DNA from: Azorinus chamasolen
Lineage: Eukaryota > Mollusca > Bivalvia > Cardiida > Solecurtidae
Length of the DNA stretch: 64,000 bases
Direction of reading: 5' to 3'
Assembly: GCA_963576725.1 (NCBI GenBank)
Contig: OY755240.1
Span: forward strand, 18,935,743 to 18,999,742
In this document: piece after piece, positions 19,911 through 31,900 of the stretch
Numbering within the stretch: position 1 is the stretch's first letter
How the letters are laid out: the number at the start of each line of letters is the position of its first letter
Program-made: the position numbers and the translations under genes
Notes under the pieces: model-generated
Database searches by the model: none
Seen by the model: the letters and a program-made list of their open reading frames with translations, nothing else
Told to the model about the DNA's origin: nothing

Positions 19911-22900
19911 GTAAGTCGCATTGTTTTATAAAGTAGGTTCTCTGGATGAATAGCCTACACAGTGTAAACCAGACACACCGCCGCGTCTTCGACATGACAT
20001 CTGGTAAGAGTCTGCACTGTTTGTGTACTAATTCTATTATGTAGCAATATGTTCACCATCACTTCATACTGTTTATAAGTGTGAGGTTGGGCGCCCCTAA
20101 ACCGGTTTAACCCCCAGTGACATTTGTCACTGACCGTTCCAAGGCGGTACTTCAATATTCCCCATTTGTTTGTTTGTTATGTATGTGCGTCTCTTTGTGT
20201 CTTTTATATGCATGTGCATCTGCTGTTTGTCGTCGTGTTGCTGTTTCCTGCATGACAATTACATGTACTTTGATTGAATATCACGTAAAAGAACTAATGC
20301 TGATCTGTGTCTACACTGTTTCAATGCATGTTTGATTTTGTAACTAGAACCGATTACATTCGGACGCATACAACTGCCTGATAGATAGTTTAACTATTTG
20401 GGATAACTGTGAATATGATACAAACATTTGTTCAGTACACTTGAATATATAAATAACTTTGTTTATTTTGCAGATGTTGCTGCTGACGAGCATTGCTACA
20501 AATACAGAGAATGAAGGTCAGTCATGCAGAATAGATACACCTAAACTGGACTTTCAAATTAGTATCAATGTCGATATGTAAGACAGGTGGCAGTTTAATG
20601 AAAGGTGCACAATGTGTTTTTGCATATAATCTCCTCATACTTGATAAAATTATAATCATATCATTACTTTGGATCCTAATGAGTAAAAGGAGGATGAAAG
20701 GATGAGGTATTGTGAGGGACTGTCTCCGGCGTCGTGCGTATATGCGTGTGTTCGTCGTGCGTCTAGCGTTATGCGTCGTGCGACATGCGTCGTCAATAAT
20801 GTACTTAAACAACTTCTCTGAAACAACAAAGCCTAGAGTGTTGATATTTGGTATGTAGCATCATCTGATGGCCCTCTGCAAAGATTGTATGACCTGGACC
20901 AAAATTTGCCCCTCCCTGGGCCCCGACCTGGGGCTTATAAGTTTTCATAAGAAAATCATTAAAAATCTTCTCCTCTAAAACTGTAAGACCTAGACCTTTT
21001 ATATTTGGTATGTAGCATCATCTAATAACCATCTACAAAGATTGTTCAAATTATGACCCGGGCCGAAAATGGCCCAACCCCGGAACATATCAGTTTACCA
21101 TAGAAGACTATTTAAAAATCTTCTTTTCTAAAACTGTAAGGCCTAGATCTTTGATATTTGGTATGTAGCGTCATCTAATGGTCCACTACAAAGATTGTTC
21201 AATTTATGACCCCCGACCCAAAATGGCCATGCCCCGGGGCTTATCAGTTTTTCATAGGAATCTCTTTAAAAATCTTCATATCTGAAATGTAAGGCCTAGA
21301 CCTTTGGTATTTCGTGTGTAGCATCTAATGGTTTCTGTAGAGTTTGTTCAAACTGTGACCCAGAGCCAATAGTGACCCGACCCGGGGTTATCAGATTTTC
21401 ATAGGAAATCTCCTTCTGTGAAATTGTAAGGTCCAGACATTTGACATTTATAGGAAGCATCACCTAATGGTCATCTACCAAGATTGATTTTAACCTCCAG
21501 GCCTAAAATTATGGCCCTCGGTTTTATATTGACCCCAATCTGAAGCTGACTTATTTTTATAGTGAAATAAAGTGTTTGCATTAGTCTATAGTAACCAGGC
21601 GAACGTTTAAGGGCCATCATGGTCTCTAGTTTCTAAATACATTTGCGTAGCTAAGTATTATGGACGAGTTTGGATGCATTTGAATTGTTGTCATTGGAAA
21701 TGATTTTTCCGATTTAACCTTTAGAAAATGAGTGAAGGAGAAGTGCATGGTCTGACTAAAATGCACATTCCAAAAAATAGTCCACTACTCTGGGTGTACA
21801 TGCTTCGCTGATATTGCAGAAACCAACTTTGCTGACTGACATTTATCACGCGTGTAGCGATTCTACTTGCCAACTTATGAGGAAGGTCTAGGCAAACGAT
21901 TTAGGTACAGCTCATAAGTTCTGATCAGTTTCCGCACTGTTTGTTGAACTAATGGTAATATCCGTACATGTCTGTTTACTGCGTTCACTAACCAAATAGC
22001 AAAATAACGTAGAAAATTTTGAAATAACTACATGTATATTAAGCTAAACTCCTTCCTTAATGCATACAGACGATAACGTTTTAACCCTTTCGGCGCCAAA
22101 TTTCTAATTGTCGTCTGCAATCCAAGTTTGTTAAATCATTCAGTAAAATAAGGAAATGAGATAAATAAACGCAAACTTTAAAGGAATAAAGCACATATAT
22201 AGAAATAGAGATTGGGACAAATAGTGAAGTCCCTGATCAGACATCGCCTTGAAAAGGCGGCCTCTGATCTTGGACTGCACTATATGTCGTGGTACATTTA
22301 TTCGACTGCGGCGATGAAAGGGTTAAAATATTGTTAACAAGGGAGTGCTTGACCTTGAAAAAAAGGACGGTCTTATTTCATATACAAATAAAGAAGACCA
22401 TGATCAGACGGCTCCTTATCTTTGTTAACAATGGAGTGTTTGATCCTGAAAAGGGGATGATCTCATCTCATATACAAACAGAGAAAGCCCTGATCAGACG
22501 GCTCCTTATCTTTGTTAACAATGGAGATTCTGATCTCGAAAAAGGGATAAATTCATCTCATATAAAACAGATAAGCCCTGATTAGACGGCTCCTTCGTTT
22601 TGTTAACAATGGACTGCTTGATCTTTAAAAAGGGATTTCCCATCTCATATACAAACAGAGAAGCCCTGATCAGACGGCTCCTGATCTTGGTCTACCTTTT
22701 TTGTGACAGCGGGAATATGAGGGAAAAGGTTCACGCCTATTATTTAAGCGTCACTTGGCTGGCATTCGCAAGCACGTTTGATCTAGATGAGATCACCGAG
22801 TAACTCGATATCTCACTAGGATATTACTTGCTCAGTGAATAATACATAAAGCTCGGAGTTAAAAAACAACAACAATTAAGAAATGCATTTGAGCAGATAT

Positions 22901-25900
22901 ATTTTTACCAAATAGTAACCGTTGCAGGCCGACAATACGAGTTGTCCAGTCTAGCAGTAGATTTAGTGAACTGTATCTGAATTTGCACACTCTCAAACAC
23001 CTTGAGACGATTCTACAAAGTGGTCACACCATACGGTTTGGTAAAGAAATAACGATGTTATTCTTCAAAGTGCTTAAATTTGCACATTTTATATTGACCT
23101 CTGGTAATTCGTTAGCTCACTCTTTAACACACTCTTATAAAAGTACAAAAATGCGTCATGCAGGAAACACCACATACAGAACAAACACTCGCCCGAACAG
23201 CAACACAAGGAAACAGCAAATGTACATAACTAGAAAAAAACAAGAGACGCACAAAGACAAAACAAACATACAATAGGAGGAAGATGGAAGTACCGCCTTG
23301 GAACGGTCAGTGACAAAAGTCACTGGGGGGTTAACCCGGTTTATGGGCGCCCAACCTCACTCTTATTCCATCCCCACCCTAAAAGACAAACAGTGTAAAT
23401 AAACGTATCCCCTTTCCGACTAATCTACAACAACCGCGACGGCAAATACAATGGTAAAGTGCATGTATAACGAAAAAACATTTAATTGAACATACTGTAT
23501 CCACCTATCGCTAGTGTACTCAATGATTGAGCTGCAAACAGAGTAACTGTAGAAAAGTAATAAAGGGTACGACAAAAATGAAATAGTACAGATATCCGAC
23601 GTTCTCCTTCCATTTCTGGATTTAAGAGGTCGCCTTCATAGAGTACTAAACCTTTCTTGTCGGCGTACATGCAAAGAGGCCAGCGTGATTGCCAACTGTA
23701 AAAGGGTTCACAACCAAACATACAGTATGTTGTAGTACTACAGGATCATATCCCTTTTTAATGAATTGTTTAACACATTTGATGAACAAAGTGGGAAAAT
23801 GGGTATGTCCAATAATTTTACGAAGTTTGTAAATCACATCACCATAAAATTCAGGATGTGAAATACCGTGTCGCAGAAGCACCTTGAGATTACATTGGTA
23901 CTTGCCAATAAGCGAGAGATTTCGATAGTAAAATTTAGAGAAAGTTTTTCTTAGTTTATGGTATCTATATCCTTGCTTAAGCAGCTTTTCAGTTAAAATG
24001 AGATTTCGACTGTTAAAATCGTCAATAGATGAACAAGCTCTAGCAAAACGAATAAGTTGAGATATATAAACCCCGTAAGATGGAGCACTGGGAACATCCC
24101 CGTCAAGATGAGGAAAATTTACAATATTAAAATCAAAATCATCTCTTTTGTCATATATTTTAGAAGAAATCATACCATTATTAATTTTAAGGTCTAGATC
24201 AAGAAACGCTGCACAATTGTCGGACGGGTTAGCTTTATTCAATTTGAGTTCTTTAGGATAAATTGTAGGAATCAGAGCATCAAAGAAAGGGTTATCTAAG
24301 TTAAAAATATCATCCAAATATCGACAAGTTTCATTGAAGACTTTTATAACATCTTCTTGTGATTGAGGATTCAAACGCAACATGAAATCTCTCTCATAGC
24401 AGTACAAAAACAAATCTGCACAATTCGTACCCATAGGAATACCAATTACCTGACGGTATATAGCATTCCCATAATGTACAAATATGTTATCCAAAAGAAA
24501 GGTAAGTGCTTCGCAAACTTCTGAGCAAGTCCAATTGGTGTAATATTTCATTTGCTCGTCAGTAAAGAAAGCTTTTTCAGCATTACATGCCAAGAATGAT
24601 GTTTTTTTCTGGATTAAGTTAGTAAGCTTATCCTTAATTAAAATATGAGGAAGAGTTTTGTACAGAGTAGAAAAATCGTACGTGCTTACAGTGGATGCAA
24701 GATACCTTTTGTTCTTAAGTTTGTTTAAGACTTCTGAAGAGTTCTTAATAGACCAGAAGAGATTTATTCCAGAATTATCATAATTTCTGAAAATGGGTGA
24801 TCCTTCGAAAGCAAAAGTAGAAATGCAAAAGAGAAAATTGCAGACTCGGTTTTATTGAGTCTGTTCATGAGTAGTAATTAAAAGTGCAACACTACTCACG
24901 CCCCCTAGCACCGGCTTAAGCAGTATTCAATTTTCAAAACTAATTACATGAAAACTAATGATCCCGAAGGACCAGAAAATATAACAACACTGAGAATGAA
25001 TAAGTCTTATCACAGTAGAATTTTACATGTTCCTTTACCTTCGTTAAACAAGAAGTCAAAAGTATAGACAATTTAGTAGTTGTACATGAACTAGAATTTG
25101 CAATGAAACGCGCTTTATATGGTTTTTATGTAGTTTTGGTAACCAATACATTGTAGCAAGTTTATGTTGTGTAATTTTAATCTCGGTTCCAAGTTGTTCA
25201 CACTTTTTGACATGGTCTGAAATGATGGTCTTTTCGTCAGTGGTAACTGAGCTGTATGACTTGGTATTAATAATCTCCTGCTTCAAGACATCGATATAAT
25301 GTAATCGTCAAATAATAATCACATTATTCGATGCCTTATCAGCAGGAACAAAAACGTATTTTGAATGGAAATCCTGTATACCCTTTTTAAGATGTCTAAA
25401 AGAAGTTCTAGGTTTAGGTGGAAGAAGGTGTTTATTAGAGCTGTAAAAGGAAATGCGTTTATCAATTATATCAAAAATTAGTTTTTTCCAACAAGAAAGA
25501 GCATTAGACTCAACATGTTCTCTTCGACACCATTTTATACTAAAATTTTGTAAAGCCTCCGCAATCTGAACTCGACAAGAGTTAAAATCTATCAAGGATG
25601 GTATTCTATATTTGGGACCTTTATTCAAAAGAGATCGTAGACGTTTATCTTTAATTATCTCACAATTACCAGTAATCACATGACCAGCCGGAGAATAGCA
25701 AAATTTTGAGGTGGCACAATCTCAATTATCAGGAATATTATCATTAATATTACGGTCTGCCACAATTTTATTATAGTTGAAAATTGTATTTCTGATTGGT
25801 TTGTTATATTTGTAGCAGATGATAGGTGGTTCTGTATTTTTAAAGTATTTAGGAATAGTGTCAATTACATTTTTGTCTCTAAAAATACTTTTGAGGTCAA

Positions 25901-28900
25901 TAAAATCAATACCTTTATTAATAAAAGGAATTTTCAAGAAGAATCTTTGGTGTACAGATAATTTGTCAATGTGCGGTCTGAGAACATGTAGAGTAAAGCT
26001 TTGTATCAAACTAGCCGTTCCTATGAGAGGAGCTGATCTAAAAATAATTTTATCGGCTTGCTCGTCAATTTCTTTTAATGAACATATAGATAAGGAGGAA
26101 CGTATAGAAAGCATGGCATGTTTACCCGAAGTTAGGCGTAAAGTATGTAGATCAAGAAGAGTCATTTTCAAACGAGATTTTCGTTTAATATTACCATTTT
26201 TGCGAATGCCATGTGATCGAGATTTGCGTTTTCTAATAGAAAAACATGCCAGAATAAAATATATATTATTTCATGTTTACACAGTCAGATCCTGATCACA
26301 CAGCTCGTTCAGGACCTGTGTGGTCAAGATCGTTTCTACAAATGCGCGAACATACGTGTATGTTACGTAAAAGGTTCATATCAAACTGATGTCAATAATC
26401 TGGTTATTACCACAACCATACTTCAAAAAATGCGCATTTTATTTATTTTAACCCTTCGCTTGCTATTCACGTTAATATACTCACCTGTAAATAGTGAAGA
26501 CTCATATGAGACAGCTCCTGCAGGAGCTGTCTCATCAGGGTCTGCACTATTTACAAGTTGATTGCGCAACCAGTCCACCCCACAGCAGTGATTGCACAGC
26601 AATATACTTGTACACAGTGAAGATATATGTAATTATACAACAAGGCGTGGGTAAACAAGAAGATATGTATTTTAAAATTCAGCAAACGAACGGTTAACAC
26701 ATCTCATCTGCTAGCCCTTATCCCATTATGAAAACATAACATCCATTGAAAGCCCGAGTGCTACAAACCCTGGGTCCCGATGAGACGAAGCTTCATTTAT
26801 CTGGACCAAGAGCGTTTGCAATGCAGTCCGGTCGCAAATAGCGGAATTAGTGTTAGAAAGGAAATTCCGTTTAGAATATCTTTGAAAGAAATCAGTAGTC
26901 CCATTCGTTCTGTGATCGGTACCGATATCGTTTCTGATTTGGAACCAGTCCTATCAATGCCTGTTCTCGAACTACGTGTATTACTTGAATGTAATACTTG
27001 TATATGTTTTTAAAAAATTGCCAGCTTGACCTATGTTACCTATCTCGGTGCCAGATTTCAAAGTGTCAAATGCAACCAAAGTTTGTGAAAACATTTCATT
27101 GAAATGAAGAAATGACGAACTGACAAATTTAACTGCAAATTGAAAATTAATAACCGATGAGATGGAACGAATATTTGAAACCCACAATGAAATTGCTGAT
27201 CACGCATCGCCTAAAGGCAATTTCAAAGCTTCTTCAGAAGTGAAGCCCACCCAAAATACACAGCTGTACTGATTATTGATTACCTGCAGTTATCCTGTAG
27301 TGTCCAGTCAGGGACAATGGCCATAAGAGATAACGTTATGTAATTATACCTTGATCCTCTGTGATAGTAGCCCGCCTTATCAGTTGTGTATTTGATGTTA
27401 GAGTGTCAGCACCCACAATACACAGCGTGGCATTAATGAGTCAACATTCCTTTCGAAATGCCTTGAATTGTACTGTTTGTCGTGATGCATTTGGCGGCAT
27501 AAACGGTTAATCACCAGCCTATGTCTTTTATATCATACAAGCAGGTCTTATACAGCAGGTGAGTCCCTAACACATGTCGACATAACTGCCAACACTGCTA
27601 TAATATTATGGTACCATTAATGACCTTTTATATTTGAATAAGCACCAGGTATGAGTTTATATCGGACAACAACGAGTTAAGATCTACACCAACCTACTTA
27701 TATAATATAAACCCTTTCGTCATGAAAACGAATGTCTCAAACAGAGCAGACCTAGATCAAAGGGCTCCTACAGGAACCCTTTGACCAGGGTCTGTTCTGT
27801 TTTCTTATGATATTATATGGATATGATTCTATAGATTCTGCCATGGCCAAACGTTTCTGTGTCTATGTGCAATATACCCATTCATATAATTAATATTCAT
27901 AACGTCATTATTTCTTACATATAATATGTATGACGTCAATGGTTAAATACTGTTTATTTAACTTAAAGATACGGTATCCATAGGATTTTTTGATCATAGC
28001 ATACACTGTAGAATCAGACGGCTGATCAGAGGGCTTCTGTATGATCCGTCTGGTCTGTGTACTGTGCAATGGTGTTAAAGGCTTATTTATGGAATGAAGG
28101 GTTAATATCACCAGAAGGGATCTGATCTCCACTTCGCACTGACGACTCAGTGTTATTTCGATATGTAAGTGTTCAATTCATTTTTGCGATAAGAATGAAT
28201 GCGAGAAAACATCGCCTTATGAAGAGGTCAAGCATTTGCTTCACGGATATAGATATATGTATGAAATAATGGCAGCATTAACGTTAATAAGATATATCGT
28301 TATAATAGCATTAGACCTTCTCATCAAACAGAGCAGAGTCTGATCAGAAAGTTCATTCAGAATCTATTATGATTGCATAGGCGTTTACGGACAAGTGTTT
28401 CCATCAAATATAAGTTTAAAAATACCAAACAATATTAGATCGTATATAATATACAGTATCCATGCTTATGAAACTTTTTAAGCATGGACCCAGATGCCTA
28501 GATAAGGTGCGTAAATTAAAACATTTTCAGGAATAACTTCTTTATTTCTCTGTCAAACCTTATGTTGTGACCACTCTTTAAAGAGTGGTCACCTCATAGG
28601 GTTTTGTGGAGACATGGCGTTTTAGCATTTGAGTACGCATAATTATCTGGCGCTCTGTCATATAACTAATACTTTGGTCACAATATTACTGTAAGAATGT
28701 GTATAATAACAGGTCCATCAGACTATCTGAAGGAGAAGTGGTCAAAGGCCTATGATATCCTAGACTTGCAATATGCGCCTCGTTGTGCCAGATCTTGCAA
28801 GTAAGTATCTGCGAACTGTACGGAAGACAAATCACATTATACTAAACATCGTTTCGTCATTGTAGGACAATTTTGTGTTACGGTAGGACTTGAAATTGTC

Positions 28901-31900
28901 TTTAACTGAAGACTAAGTGCAGAACTCTACTCCCAAACAATGGCAAACAAAACAAAAACATTGAGAACCCTCTTCTCAAGATCTGGATACATGAATTTAA
29001 AAACACAGGAGAGTTTCACTCGCCCTTTCACCGGACACCCAGTACATAGAGTTATATTGACGAGCGATTAGATGAATGTACCATCAACAAGCAAATGGAT
29101 GTGTGAAGACGTTAAAGTGATATAGGTTTTTCATGTGTTTGTTTTTGTTTAATGTTCAATTTGCTTCCGAGTAGTATCAGTCGGCATGCTGCTTGTTCCT
29201 TTACTCCAAAAATGATCATAGGAACTCAATATTTCAATATTTTAAAATGACTGACTTCGCTTACACATAGGAATTCAAAACATGAACTCCGGCGTGATGT
29301 CTTCAGAAACTCATACCTTTGTATATATTTTGGATTATATAATGTCATGAAAATTGACTGTGCAACACATTTCATGAGCTAAAAACTCGACTAATATTTG
29401 TTCACATGTAACATGCTACGAAATTATTACCTCTAAAAAACAGAAATGTTAAGAGTCAATATATAAGTAATACAAGTAATCATAATACGTATTTTAATCA
29501 TATGAAAACTGACTTTATGATCGGAAATTATGCAATCTCAATGCCAACAGCTTCATACGTCAAAAGGAGATTCATATGAATATAGGTACTTTTATACGAG
29601 GAGCATTCCAGGAGTTGAAAAGTAGTGGCAGAACAAGCGGCTTTTTCATAATATGCTCATTTCCCTAGAAATGATTATGTAAGTTTCAATTTACCCCCAC
29701 CTGTATGTTCACACTTTTCCAGGCGCAAACCCACTCAGAAAATGCATTTTCTCTATGTATACCGTACAGAGTGCTCCCGATTGCACTACGTGTTTCAAAG
29801 CGGCGCACGCCCTTTTAAGTATGAATTAATGTACAGGTATAGTCAAAATTCACAACGGGAGAGATGTATGTTGGGTATGGTAAAACCTCTATGTGATTCT
29901 CATTCAGGAATGCCGGTACTACTGATGAACTACAATGTTAAAAGTCCTTAGATTAGCATTTTTAGGTAAGGTGTTCACTCACTTTTTGACCTAGAATACA
30001 ATAATTAATAATGATAAACTAAAGGTTTGTTTTTGTCACAAAAACAGATGTCTCCCCTCCCATCCTTTTTCCAATACACAAGTGAAATGTCTGTAAATCC
30101 AAACGTATAAAGGTTTAATTTTAAGTCACCAGGGGCAATAACTCAAACGTTATCAGGGGAAGACAATTAAAAAAATCCAGGTTAACAACAACACATGCTG
30201 GTCAACATTCCTGTGAGGTTCGGTGACTCTAGTACTAGTGGTTTCACATATACACGCGGCCAAAGTAAAGTTTGTCTTATTTAAAGTCAAAGGGACAGTT
30301 ACTCCAAAGTTATCAGGAAGATACAATTTAAAAAGCCAGATGCATAACAACTCATGCTGGTGAACATTCCTGTGAAGTTTGGTGACTCTAGCCCTACTGG
30401 TTTCAGAGATACGTGCAGCATAAAATTTCTCTAATTTTAAATTATCATATCAGGGGCAATAACTGAACAATTATCAGGGGGAGACAATTCAAAAAACCCA
30501 GATGCACAACAACTCATGCTGGTGAACATTCCTGTGAAGGTTGGTGAATCTAGCCCTAGTGGTTATAAACATATGCATGACACAAAGTTTCTCTAATTTT
30601 AAAGGCATTTCGAAAGGAATGTTGACCCATTAACCCCATGCTGTGTATTTTGGGAGTTGACTGTCGGGCGTCTGATACACAAACTGATAAGGTGGGCTAC
30701 CATCACAGAGGATCAATGTATAATTGCATAACTTTATCTCTTATGGCTATGGACACTGACTGGACACTGCAGGAGCACAGCTGGATACTGTGTATATAGG
30801 GGGGTCACTTACATAAGGAGCTTTGAAATGCCTTTAAGTAATCATATCAGGGGCAATACCTCGAAAGTTATCAGGGGAGACAATTAAAAAATCCGAGGTG
30901 CACAACAACTCATGCTGGTCAACATTCCTGTGAAGTTTGATGAATCTAACCCTAGTGATTTCAGGGATATGCACAACACTAAGTAAAGTTTGTCTAATTT
31001 TAAGTCATCAGGGGCAGTAACTCCAAAGTTAGCAGGGGGAGAAAATTCAAAACAAATGCAAAACAACTCATGCTAGTAAGCAATCCTGTAAAGTTTGGTG
31101 ACTCTAGCCCTACTGGTTTCAGAGATGCGCGCGACACAAAGTTTGAATAAATGTAAGTGTTCATAATAGGGGCAATAACTCAACAATTATCAGGAAGAGA
31201 CAGTTTAAAAAGACAGGTGCACAACAACTTATGCTGGTGAACATTCCTGTGAAGTTTGGTGACTCTAGTACTAGCGGTTTCAGAGATACGCGCGACACAA
31301 AGTTTTTCTAATTTTAAGTCTTCAGGGGCAATAACTCCAATGTTATCAGGGGGAGACAATTCAGAAACCCAGATGCACAACAACTCATGCTGGTGAATAT
31401 TCCTGTGAAAGTACAAAAATGAGTCATGCAGGAAACACCACATACAGAACAAACACTCGCCCGAACAGCAACACAAGGAAACAGCAGATGTACATAACTA
31501 GAAAAAACAACAAGAGACACACAAAGACAAAACAAACATACAATAGGAGGAAGATGGAAGTACCGCCTTGGAACGGTCAGTGACAAAAGTCACTGGGGGT
31601 TAAACCGGTTTATGGGCGCCCAACCTCACTCTTATTCCATTCCCACCCTAAAAGACAAACAGTGTAAATGAACGTATCCCCTCTCCGACTAATCTACAAC
31701 AACCGCGACGGCAAATACAATGGTAAAGTGCATGTATAACGAAATAACATTTAATTGAACATACTGTATCCACCTATCGCTAGTGTACTCAATGATTGAG
31801 CTGCAAACAGAGTAACTGTAGAAAAGTAATAAAGGGTACGACAAAAATGAAATAGTACAGATATCCGACGTTCTCCTTCCATTTCTGGATTTAAGAGGTC

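Larger units (their letters stand above)
23136..26243 (-). mobile_element. Penelope-like (Naiad-type) retroelement copy 2
   Basis: The longest copy, minus strand, in intron 2 of gene C. From 5' to 3': a basic N-terminal region (RKRKSRSHGIRKNG), a region shared with relatives, the UGA-D-C motif, UGA 2, reverse transcriptase, TAG at complement 23646-23648, SECIS, 3' UTR. Inactivated by a lost A near 25125, a 14-nt deletion near 24608, a 12-nt in-frame deletion in GIPMGTNCAPLVADL (PLVA missing), and a MITE at 24784-24999. It starts at the same 5' base as copy 5. No GIY-YIG endonuclease seen. Confidence 0.85.

Noticed and set aside
23482..23721. 79-codon frame overlapping the Penelope stop codon and SECIS, open in copies 2, 3 and 5
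   Set aside because: The three copies are nearly identical, so openness carries no information, and the frame is closed in the diverged copy 1 (stop in the equivalent of 9121-9135).
25819..26295. 158-codon + strand frame
   Set aside because: Antisense shadow of the Penelope N-terminal region, repeated at 39089-39469 for the same reason.
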